A stretch of DNA of 10,708 nt from an uncultured Oscillospiraceae bacterium (GTDB taxonomy: Bacteria > Bacillota > Clostridia > Oscillospirales > Oscillospiraceae): contig CAKTUT010000048.1 in NCBI GenBank assembly GCA_934621665.1, forward strand, positions 1 to 10,708. Direction: 5' to 3'. Below the pieces are notes generated by a model, which saw only the letters and a list, made by a program, of their open reading frames with translations, made no database searches and was not told where the DNA came from. Within the stretch, counting starts at the first letter, position 1. Each line of letters starts with the position of its first letter. Below are positions 1-6,410 of the stretch, piece after piece. The position numbers and the translations under genes are program-made.

Positions 1-1
1 C

Positions 2-2437
2 AACTCCATCGATCAGTGGATTGACTACGACGAGAATTTCCACGTCACCATTCAAAAGCACAACAATAAAAACGTCACCGGTGTTGGCATGACCGCTCTG
101 TCCGGCACGCATATCATCTATCTGGACGACGTCAACATCTCCGGCCCGGGTCAGCGCGGCAATGTATACGCAAACGCCGGTCTGACGCTGAACCTCTCCG
201 GCGACAGCACACTCACAAACGAGGATCAGGATGCAGTATTCAAGCTGGATGGCAGTCTGACACTTGCGCGTAACGGCGAGAACAAGACCATTCTGACGCT
301 TGCCGGCAACAAGGCGTTCGCTGGCTCAAATACCGGCGAGCTGACCGTCAACAGCGGCATCATCAAAAACAGCTGCACCGATAGAAACGCCACGCTGAAA
401 AGCCTTACCGTCAACGGCGGCACGCTCTTTGGCTTCGGCCAGATAAACGGCACGGTTACAATCAACGGCGGCAGCGTGGACATTGAAGTCCCCGAGGGAA
501 CGGAGGTCAAAAACACGGCCGGCCAGACGCTCCACAAGGACGTGCTCCATTTTGACGATTCGCTGAAAAACACGCTGATCGCAAACGGCATTTCGTTCTC
601 TGACAGCTCGTTCAGCTTCAATCAGAACGATCTTTATATCGACGAAAACGGCAACATTCACCTCTGGCTGCCGAACAACGTAACTGTCAGCACGATTACC
701 GTCGACGGCACAACCTACTACCCCACGCCGGGCTCGGACGGCAAGATAGAAATGCGTGAAAAGTGCGCGCCCATCATCACCGCGCAGCCTACTGACGCAG
801 CAGCCACTGAAAACACCGACGCAGTCTTTACGCTCAGCGTCATCGCCGCGCCCGTCCCCACCTATCAGTGGCAGTCCAGCACCGACGGCGAAAACTGGAC
901 GGATATTGTCGGCGCGACCACAAGTGCGCTTACGCTCTCCTCGGTCACACGCGCACAAAATGGGACAACGTATCGCTGCGTTGTGACAAACTCCGAGGGC
1001 AGCGCCACATCAAATTCCGCCACGCTTACGGTGCACTACGCATCCACCATCACCCAAAGCCCATCCGCGATTACTGTCGGCGTTGGCAGCACGGCCACGT
1101 TCCGCGTCAGCGCTGACGCAAATCCCGCGCCCAGCTATCAGTGGCAGTATTCCATCGACGGCACAGCGTGGCAGGATATCAGCGGCGCAAACGCGTCCGA
1201 ATACGAAACGCCTGCAACGACAAAGCCTATGAACGGCTGGCAGTATCGCTGCGTTGTGACAAATCCGTTCGGTACGGATACCTCTGCCTCCGCCACGCTC
1301 ACCGTAAACTATTCGCCGGAAATCGGCGGCCAGCCGCAGGACGTGAGCGTCATTGAGGGCGAGCGCGCCGTGTTCACTGTCAGCGATATCACCGGCAATC
1401 CGCCTCCTGCGTATCAGTGGCAGGTCAGCACCGACGGCGAAACCTGGACAGATCTTGACGGCGAGACCGGCAGCGTCTACAGCGTTGTCACAACGCCGTC
1501 GATGGATGGCTGGCAGTACCGCTGCAAGGTGGCAAACAGCTCCGGCAGTGTCTATTCTGAGCCGCCCGCCACGCTGCGCGTCACGCGTGCCTATGCAAAT
1601 CTGACCGCAGAACCGAAAAATACTGTGATTCTCCCCGGCACAAAGCTGACCTACACAGCAGAGACGAATGTTGACTGCCAGAGCATCCAATGGTACATCG
1701 CCGCCGTCAGCGGCAGCACCCGTGAGATGATCCTCAACGGTGCCGACGGTACTACCGTTCTGGAATACACGTTCGACGCATTTGGCAGCTATGAATGCTG
1801 GTTTACGGCAAGAAACAGCGACACCGATTTCCTTATGGAGAGCAACCACATCACGATGCAGTCGGGTCTGCCGCTGGTCATCGCGGCCATTCAGGGCGAA
1901 ATGCCTTTCCTGGATGTGGGCACGAACGACTGGTTCTATAACGACGTGGCCTATGTCTGGGAAAACGGCCTGATGAGCGGTACAGCCGCCGACCGTTTCA
2001 GCCCCAATGCTTCCACCACGCGCGCCATGCTCGTCACGGTTCTCTACCGTATGGACGGCAGCGCCATATCGAGCGGCAATGCACCATTTACCGATGTGCC
2101 CGCCGGCAGCTGGTACGCGGACGCGGTGTCATGGGCAGCGGAAAACGGCATCGTCACCGGCTACAGTGCCACGCGCTTTGCCCCGAACGAGCCTGTCACA
2201 CGCGAGCAGGTCGCCGCGATTCTCTATCGCTACGCCATGCTCTGCGACCGCGACCTCTCCCCCGCCGCAAGCCTTATGGCCTTTGCTGATCATGCTTCTG
2301 TCTCCGGCTACGCGCGCGAAGCGCTCAGCTGGGCAGTCGGCAGCGGCCTGATCGGCGGCAGCAATGGGCGGCTCAATCCGTCCGGCACGGCGACGCGTGC
2401 CGAGATCGCCGCCATTCTTCACCGCTTCCTCGGCTAA
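2..2437 (+). CDS. SLH-anchored, Ig-like-domain surface protein (5' truncated by window edge)
   Basis: The frame is open from base 2 to the TAA at 2435-2437, so the true start lies outside the window; the Met at 89 is internal and has no convincing Shine-Dalgarno site. Order of domains: a Gly/Asn/Thr-rich region (about 90-720) with short repeats such as LTVNGGTL and VTINGGSV, typical of right-handed beta-helix or autotransporter-like stalks; three tandem Ig-like domains (about 767-1036, 1037-1312, 1313-1588), each with YQWQ, an (S/T)DG..W segment and a YRC(V/K)V(T/A)N strand; a fourth divergent Ig-like segment (about 1589-1860) with IQWY and YECWF; then three SLH repeats (about 1901-2060, 2081-2242, 2276-2434) with F.DV/W/A...G/F.P/TRA or TRE/L.R signatures. 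SLH triplets bind pyruvylated secondary cell-wall polymer, so the protein is expected on the cell surface; adhesion or a structural role is inference. A hairpin follows at 2451. Certain as an SLH/Ig protein; specific ligand unknown. Confidence 0.93.
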   Translation, partial: NSIDQWIDYDENFHVTIQKHNNKNVTGVGMTALSGTHIIYLDDVNISGPGQRGNVYANAGLTLNLSGDSTLTNEDQDAVFKLDGSLTLARNGENKTILTLAGNKAFAGSNTGELTVNSGIIKNSCTDRNATLKSLTVNGGTLFGFGQINGTVTINGGSVDIEVPEGTEVKNTAGQTLHKDVLHFDDSLKNTLIANGISFSDSSFSFNQNDLYIDENGNIHLWLPNNVTVSTITVDGTTYYPTPGSDGKIEMREKCAPIITAQPTDAAATENTDAVFTLSVIAAPVPTYQWQSSTDGENWTDIVGATTSALTLSSVTRAQNGTTYRCVVTNSEGSATSNSATLTVHYASTITQSPSAITVGVGSTATFRVSADANPAPSYQWQYSIDGTAWQDISGANASEYETPATTKPMNGWQYRCVVTNPFGTDTSASATLTVNYSPEIGGQPQDVSVIEGERAVFTVSDITGNPPPAYQWQVSTDGETWTDLDGETGSVYSVVTTPSMDGWQYRCKVANSSGSVYSEPPATLRVTRAYANLTAEPKNTVILPGTKLTYTAETNVDCQSIQWYIAAVSGSTREMILNGADGTTVLEYTFDAFGSYECWFTARNSDTDFLMESNHITMQSGLPLVIAAIQGEMPFLDVGTNDWFYNDVAYVWENGLMSGTAADRFSPNASTTRAMLVTVLYRMDGSAISSGNAPFTDVPAGSWYADAVSWAAENGIVTGYSATRFAPNEPVTREQVAAILYRYAMLCDRDLSPAASLMAFADHASVSGYAREALSWAVGSGLIGGSNGRLNPSGTATRAEIAAILHRFLG
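863..1588 (+). repeat. Tandem Ig-like domain repeat, about 273-276 nt period
   Basis: The 12-mer TATCAGTGGCAG recurs at 863, 1136 and 1412, a spacing of 273 and 276 nt (91 and 92 codons). The 20-mer at 971-990 recurs exactly at 1244-1263, again 273 nt apart. This shows in-frame duplication of the Ig-like unit, with repeats 1 and 2 the most similar at DNA level in the F/G strand segment. Confidence 0.85.
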
Positions 2438-2450
2438 CCTTTCACATACC

Positions 2451-2489
2451 AAGCACTGCGCCGCACGAATTTCGTGCGGCGCAGTGCTT
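2451..2489 (+). terminator. Perfect palindromic hairpin, probable terminator of the SLH gene
   Basis: Two 19-nt arms (2451-2469 and 2471-2489) are exact reverse complements around a single T at 2470. It lies 13 nt after the SLH gene stop. The arms begin with AA and end with TT, but the downstream sequence is only TCCCGTATTTT, so the U-tract is weak. Function as a terminator is inferred from position and stability. Confidence 0.75.
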
Positions 2490-2513
2490 TCCCGTATTTT
2501 CAATAGCAGCGCA

Positions 2514-2545
2514 AAACGCCCTCTGCCAACCGGCAGAGGACGTTT
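2514..2545 (-). terminator. Intrinsic terminator of the antiporter gene
   Basis: Arms AAACG.CCTCTGCC (2514-2527) and GGCAGAGG.CGTTT (2532-2545) pair with one C/A mismatch around the loop AACC. Read on the minus strand it sits 19 nt after the antiporter stop, and its descending arm runs into GCGTTTT, giving a U-tract. This fits a standard intrinsic terminator for the minus-strand gene. Confidence 0.85.
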
Positions 2546-2564
2546 ATTTTGCTTTGAAAAATTT

Positions 2565-3872
2565 TTACTTTTTGCTGCCTGTATCAGCACCGCGCGCGGC
2601 CTCCAGCTTTGTCTGGCGGCGATTCTTGACCTCATCGCTCATCGGCTGGATATCACCGGCGGCAGTCAGCGACATCTTCGTCAGCGTCGGGCCAACCAGC
2701 TCATAAATCAAAATCGCAAACAGCGTAATATTGCGGATCAGGCTTCCCTGCTCACCCAGCTGCGACGCCGTCACGCACATACCAAGCGCCACGCCCGCCT
2801 GCGGCAGAAGCGTAACGCCAAGGTGCTTGCAGATCACATCGTTGCACTTCATAAGCTTGGAGCTGAAATATGCGCCAAGGTACTTGCCAACCGAACGCGA
2901 CAGAATGTAGACAATACCAATCACAACGATGATACCACGAGAGAATACGCTCAACTCCAACTCCGCGCCGGAGATAACAAAGAATGCAGCATACAGCGGG
3001 CTTGCCCAGCGATCGGCCTTTCCCATAATTTCTTCCGACAGCGGGCAGAGATTGCAGAACACCGTGCCAAGCATCATGCACACCAGCAGCGACGAAAAGC
3101 CAATTGTCACGCCGCCAACCTTGATGTCCAGCATCGAAAGCGCCGCCGTCAGGAACACAAACGCAATCGTCATGTTAAGGCGGTTCGTATTGGAGTTAAA
3201 CAGCTTTTCCAGCTGCGTCAGTACCCAGCCCAGCAGCGCGCCAAGCGCCAATGAGCAGACTATCTCAAGTGCCGGGTTGACAAGCACGGAAATCAGGTCA
3301 AAGCTGCCTGCCACCATTGCCTTGGCAATGCCAAAGCTGACGGCAAACACCACAAGGCCAACCGCGTCATCCAATGCGACAATCGGCAGCAGCAGATCAA
3401 CCAGCGGACCCTTTGCCTTATACTGCCGCACCACCATCAGCGTGGCGGCAGGCGCAGTCGCGGTTGCAATCGCGCCCAGGGTAATCGCCTGTGCAACGGT
3501 CAGCGTATTTTTGCTGATGACACACACCAGCAGCAGTGCTACATCCACAAGGAATGTTGTGTTCAGCGCCTGCAAAATACCAATGACGGTCGCCTGTTTG
3601 CCGGTTTTTTTCAGCTGGGACATCCGGAACTCATTGCCGATGGCAAAGGCGATAAAGCCCAGCGCCACCTCAGAAACCAGCGACAAATTTTCCACACTTT
3701 CGTGCGTCACAAAGCCCAAGCCACTAATGCCGAGCCGTCCAAGACAGTACGGGCCAATCAGAACGCCCGCCACCAGATATGCCGTAACCGATGGCAGCTT
3801 CAGCGGCTTTGCCACACGGGTCATCAGCAGGCCCGCCAGAATTGCAACAGAAAGAGACAATAACGTATTCAT
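2565..3872 (-). CDS. Cation:proton antiporter, CPA family (Na+/H+ exchanger-like)
   Basis: A 435-residue, strongly hydrophobic protein with about 12 predictable membrane segments and a charged C-terminal tail of about 30 residues (ending GADTGSKK). It matches the Na+/H+ exchanger fold (PF00999-type): a first helix then VAKPLKLPSVTAYLVAG..IGP, a motif usual at the N terminus of CPA proteins, then GFIAFAIGNEF, and ATATAPAATLMVVRQYKAKG followed by PIVALDDAVGLVVF, with adjacent acidic residues D168-D169 in the position of the ion-binding Asp pair of CPA2-type antiporters. Role inferred: exchange of Na+ or K+ for H+ at the cell membrane; the ion cannot be told from sequence. The frame opens at 3905, but the start at 3872 is preferred because AGGAAAGGA lies 8 nt upstream and the longer version begins with hydrophilic residues. 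No RCK/TrkA-N domain is fused. It stands alone between its promoter and terminator. Confidence 0.9.
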   Translation of the reverse strand: MNTLLSLSVAILAGLLMTRVAKPLKLPSVTAYLVAGVLIGPYCLGRLGISGLGFVTHESVENLSLVSEVALGFIAFAIGNEFRMSQLKKTGKQATVIGILQALNTTFLVDVALLLVCVISKNTLTVAQAITLGAIATATAPAATLMVVRQYKAKGPLVDLLLPIVALDDAVGLVVFAVSFGIAKAMVAGSFDLISVLVNPALEIVCSLALGALLGWVLTQLEKLFNSNTNRLNMTIAFVFLTAALSMLDIKVGGVTIGFSSLLVCMMLGTVFCNLCPLSEEIMGKADRWASPLYAAFFVISGAELELSVFSRGIIVVIGIVYILSRSVGKYLGAYFSSKLMKCNDVICKHLGVTLLPQAGVALGMCVTASQLGEQGSLIRNITLFAILIYELVGPTLTKMSLTAAGDIQPMSDEVKNRRQTKLEAARGADTGSKK

Positions 3873-3880
3873 AGGTATGA

Positions 3881-3889
3881 TCCTTTCCT
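3881..3889 (-). promoter_or_regulatory. Ribosome binding site that sets the antiporter start at 3872
   Basis: On the minus strand AGGAAAGGA precedes the ATG at 3872 with an 8-nt spacer. The alternative upstream ATG at 3905 has no comparable site, so this decides the start. Confidence 0.8.
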
Positions 3890-3927
3890 GATCATGATTT
3901 TTCATGATTCCTCAAACAACCTCCCTA

Positions 3928-3955
3928 ATTATACGCGCAACTGACAAAAAATCAA
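3928..3955 (-). promoter_or_regulatory. Promoter of the antiporter gene (minus strand)
   Basis: Minus-strand -35 TTGATT (3950-3955), 16-nt spacer, perfect -10 TATAAT (3928-3933). The predicted start of transcription near 3921 leaves a leader of about 50 nt containing the Shine-Dalgarno site. Sigma-A type. Confidence 0.7.
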
Positions 3956-4026
3956 TAGCATTTTCGTATATTTCAACAGTTTCTTCTGCTGCAGCGTATA
4001 ACCGGATACATCGCCGTGATTGCACA

Positions 4027-4055
4027 TTGCAATTGCCGCGTGCATACGCTATAAT
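4027..4055 (+). promoter_or_regulatory. Promoter of the amidohydrolase gene (plus strand)
   Basis: -35 TTGCAA (4027-4032), exactly 17-nt spacer, perfect -10 TATAAT (4050-4055). Predicted transcription start near 4062 gives a leader of about 28 nt. Its position also shows that the open frame running upstream to 3904 is not coding. Confidence 0.8.
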
Positions 4056-4076
4056 TTCCAAAATCAATTCATATAC

Positions 4077-4081
4077 GGGAG
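4077..4081 (+). promoter_or_regulatory. Ribosome binding site that sets the amidohydrolase start at 4090
   Basis: GGGAG is followed by an 8-nt spacer and ATG at 4090. It lies just downstream of the predicted transcription start, so it fixes this ATG over in-frame upstream codons. Confidence 0.75.
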
Positions 4082-4089
4082 CGAGCAGA

Positions 4090-5385
4090 ATGTATAAGAA
4101 CACGGGAAAGTACGCACTGGTCGGCGGCGTGCTGCTGGATGGCACGCGCGACATGACGCCGCAGAGCGGTAAGATTGTCTATGTAAACGGCAGCCGCATT
4201 GAGCGCATCGCGGATGGCCAGACGGCAGACGCCGGATATGAGGTTGTCGATCTGCACGGCAAGTACATTCTGCCGGGACTGATTAACCTGCACGTCCATC
4301 TCCCCGCCTCCGGCAAGCCGAGAAAGAAGCCATCCGACCCCAAAAAGCTGGTAAAGCTCATCACGTCCTGCGCGCCGATGCGCAAAATCGGGCTGAAGCT
4401 CTGCGAGGGCTACGCAAAAACGGAGCTGCTCAGCGGCGTGACCACCATCCGCACCGTGGGCGGCGTGGCCGATTTTGACACAATCATCCGCGATCTTGCC
4501 GCGGCAGGCAAAATTCTTTCGCCGCGCATTCTCGCCTCCAACATGGCGGTTTCCGTCCCCGGCGGGCACATGGCAGGCTCACTTGCCTATGAGGCAACCA
4601 CACCGGAGGAGGCCGCGGGTTACGTTGAAAAAATCGCCGCAAAAAAGCCGGATCTCATCAAGCTGATGATTACCGGCGGCGTTCTGGATGCTGAGGTTGT
4701 CGGCGAACCGGGCGTGCTGCGCATGAAGCCGGAGCTCGTCAAGTCAGCGTGCGACCGTGCACACCAGCTTGGAATGCAGGTGGCTGCGCACGTAGAAAGC
4801 CCGGAGGGCGTGCGTGTGGCGCTGGAAAACGGCGTGGACTCCATCGAGCATGGTGCAAAGCCGGATGATGAAATTCTGCGTCTGTTCCGCGAGCGGCACG
4901 CGTTTCAGGTGTCCACTATTTCACCCGCGCTTCCCTATGCACTGTTTGACCGCAGCATCTCGCACGCAACATATGAGCAGCAGGAAAACGGCAAAATCGT
5001 CTTTAACGGCATTGTCTCTATGGCAAAGGCCTGTCTTAATGCGGGAATTCCGGTCGGTCTTGGCACCGACACCGGCTGTCCATACATCACGCACTATGAT
5101 ATGTGGCGCGAAATTTGCTACTTCGTCAAATACTGCGGCGCAACGCCCGCGTTTGCACTCTACAGTGCAACGCTTCTGAACGCAGAGCTGTCCGGTATTG
5201 CATCGCGCACCGGCTCGATTGAAGCGGGCAAGGACGCCGATCTGATTGTCTGCGCTAAAAATCCGCTGGACGATCTGACAGCGCTGCGCAAGCTGGATCT
5301 GGTCATCCGCGGCGGCTACCGAATTGACCATCCCACAGTCAAGAAGCTGCCGGAGGTCGAACGCGAGCTCGACAAATTCCTATAA
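4090..5385 (+). CDS. Metal-dependent amidohydrolase (imidazolonepropionase-like / Xaa-Pro dipeptidase-like subgroup)
   Basis: A 431-residue cytoplasmic-type protein with no signal peptide. It has an N-terminal beta-sandwich segment ending in the family hallmark GKYILPGLINLHVHL, with metal ligands H68 and H70; the candidate bridging carboxylated lysine K191 in DLIKLMITGG; metal ligands H234 (AAHVES) and H254 (SIEHG); and the catalytic Asp D327 in GLGTDTG. The C terminus has GSIEAGKDADLIV, returning to the beta-sandwich. All expected binuclear-zinc amidohydrolase (PF01979) residues are present, so it should be active. The GGHMAG and IKLMITGGV segments resemble the imidazolonepropionase-like enzymes, some of which cleave N-acyl or Xaa-Pro/Xaa-Arg dipeptides; the substrate here cannot be assigned. 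No hut genes are nearby, so histidine degradation is not supported. It is monocistronic, between its own promoter and a bidirectional terminator. Confidence 0.92.
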   Translation: MYKNTGKYALVGGVLLDGTRDMTPQSGKIVYVNGSRIERIADGQTADAGYEVVDLHGKYILPGLINLHVHLPASGKPRKKPSDPKKLVKLITSCAPMRKIGLKLCEGYAKTELLSGVTTIRTVGGVADFDTIIRDLAAAGKILSPRILASNMAVSVPGGHMAGSLAYEATTPEEAAGYVEKIAAKKPDLIKLMITGGVLDAEVVGEPGVLRMKPELVKSACDRAHQLGMQVAAHVESPEGVRVALENGVDSIEHGAKPDDEILRLFRERHAFQVSTISPALPYALFDRSISHATYEQQENGKIVFNGIVSMAKACLNAGIPVGLGTDTGCPYITHYDMWREICYFVKYCGATPAFALYSATLLNAELSGIASRTGSIEAGKDADLIVCAKNPLDDLTALRKLDLVIRGGYRIDHPTVKKLPEVERELDKFL

Positions 5386-5400
5386 TTACAGTCAAACGTC

Positions 5401-5430
5401 AAAAGCGGCAGGCAAATGCCTGCCGCTTTT
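5401..5430 (+). terminator. Bidirectional intrinsic terminator between convergent genes
   Basis: Perfect 14-bp stem AAAAGCGGCAGGCA / TGCCTGCCGCTTTT around AA. The A-run on one side and T-run on the other give a U-tract in either direction. It lies 15 nt after the amidohydrolase stop and 17 nt after the stop of the opposing ferredoxin-like gene, so it should serve both. Confidence 0.92.
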
Positions 5431-5447
5431 GCTATTTCCGTTACAGC

Positions 5448-6266
5448 TTACAGCGCCTTTTTCGGGCAATTCATCGCACATTCCATACACAAAATGCACT
5501 CCGTGCCGTTTTCGCGTTTACGCGAATTGTCGGTGACATCCACATTCATGGGGCACACACGCTTACATCTGCCGCAGCTGATGCACTTGCTGTGATCGCA
5601 TTTGACACGGAAGAGTGAAAAATAGCTCATCGGCTTTAAAAACACCGTAATCGGGCACAGATACTTGCAGAATGCGCGATTGTCCTGAAAATGATACGCC
5701 AGCGCGATGCCGCTTACGTAATAAAGCGCGTTTCCAATCAGGAACGACCAGAACATAATTCGCTCCAGATTGCGTGCGTGCGTCAAGAACAGTGTCGTCA
5801 CAAAAACCAGTGACAACGCAAACGTCACATATCGCAGCCAGCCAAGCTTTTTACGCGGCTGCTTTGGCGTTTTATACGGCAGGAAATCCAAAACCATCGC
5901 CGTCCAGCAGCAGTAGCCGCACCAGCCGCGGCCAAAAATCAGCGGTCCGAAAATCTTGGCAACGGCGTAGTGGATCGTCGCCGCCTCAAATACGCCGGTA
6001 AACAGATAGTACCAGAAGCCCTCAATCTGCATATTCTCGTTGCAGATCAGCCCCAGATACACCAGCATATAGCTCCCCACCAGCAGCTGCACCACGCGCC
6101 GCGCGTGGCGATACTTTCGGATGAAGAGAAAAAGCCCCAGCGCAATGGAGATACCGATATAACTGAAATTCAGCAGGTAAAACAGGTTGTCCTTTGTCAG
6201 CCAGAGCGTCACGGCGACCGTCTCAAAAATCACCAGCATCAGCAGCGGCTTTACGTACTTTTTCAT
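5448..6266 (-). CDS. Membrane 4Fe-4S protein, NapH/polyferredoxin-like
   Basis: 272 residues. The N-terminal part has several hydrophobic segments (about 7-24, 33-50, 58-75, 84-105, 145-162, 170-192). Two membrane-associated cysteine motifs are seen: GRGWCGYCCW (C116, C119, C120) and CKYLCPI (C200, C204). The C terminus carries two classical ferredoxin motifs, C228-x2-C231-x2-C234-x3-C238-P and C257-x2-C260-x2-C263-x3-C267-P, expected to bind two [4Fe-4S] clusters. This is the architecture of NapH/NosR/CcoG-type membrane ferredoxins that pass electrons between the quinone or redox pool and partner enzymes. The partner is unknown because no nap, nos, rnf or cco gene is adjacent. GAGGGGAG lies 7 nt before the ATG, so the start is secure. 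It has its own promoter and ends at the shared terminator at 5401-5430. Confidence 0.88.
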   Translation of the reverse strand: MKKYVKPLLMLVIFETVAVTLWLTKDNLFYLLNFSYIGISIALGLFLFIRKYRHARRVVQLLVGSYMLVYLGLICNENMQIEGFWYYLFTGVFEAATIHYAVAKIFGPLIFGRGWCGYCCWTAMVLDFLPYKTPKQPRKKLGWLRYVTFALSLVFVTTLFLTHARNLERIMFWSFLIGNALYYVSGIALAYHFQDNRAFCKYLCPITVFLKPMSYFSLFRVKCDHSKCISCGRCKRVCPMNVDVTDNSRKRENGTECILCMECAMNCPKKAL

Positions 6267-6298
6267 GGCGTGTCTCCCCTCGTTTTCTCTCTGCTTTC

Positions 6299-6327
6299 AT
6301 TATATCGGCCGACGCGTTGGCGGTCAA
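6299..6327 (-). promoter_or_regulatory. Promoter of the membrane 4Fe-4S protein gene
   Basis: Minus-strand -35 TTGACC (6322-6327), exactly 17-nt spacer, perfect -10 TATAAT (6299-6304). It lies downstream of the asnB terminator, so this gene is expressed independently of asnB. Confidence 0.82.
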
Positions 6328-6375
6328 TCATATGGCGGTAACGAATACGTAAAAACTCAGCTTTCATACGAAAAT

Positions 6376-6402
6376 GTGCCCCATGGCAATTCCATGGGGC
6401 AC
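6376..6402 (-). terminator. Intrinsic terminator of asnB
   Basis: Perfect 11-bp stem GTGCCCCATGG / CCATGGGGCAC with a 5-nt loop, starting 8 nt after the asnB stop on the minus strand and followed by ATTTTCG. It separates asnB from the next minus-strand gene. Confidence 0.85.
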
Positions 6403-6410
6403 GAACGCGC

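Noticed and set aside
863..1588. CRISPR-like or microsatellite repeat
   Set aside because: The 273-276 nt periodicity is in frame and follows Ig-like domain boundaries.
1010..1849. Minus-strand open frame (279 codons) inside the SLH/Ig gene
   Set aside because: Antisense shadow caused by G+C-rich third positions; the plus-strand Ig domains are unmistakable.
2364..3254. Plus-strand open frame (296 codons) crossing the SLH gene end and both terminators
   Set aside because: It runs through two hairpins and antisense to the antiporter; composition is Arg/His/Gln-rich as expected of a shadow frame.
2929..3891. Long plus-strand open frame (320 codons) opposite the antiporter
   Set aside because: It mirrors the antiporter codons on the other strand, has no Shine-Dalgarno or family motifs, and the minus-strand protein is a clear membrane transporter.
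3904..4089. Upstream in-frame extension of the amidohydrolase
   Set aside because: The promoter at 4027-4055 and the Shine-Dalgarno at 4077-4081 lie within it, and its translation resembles no N-terminal domain.
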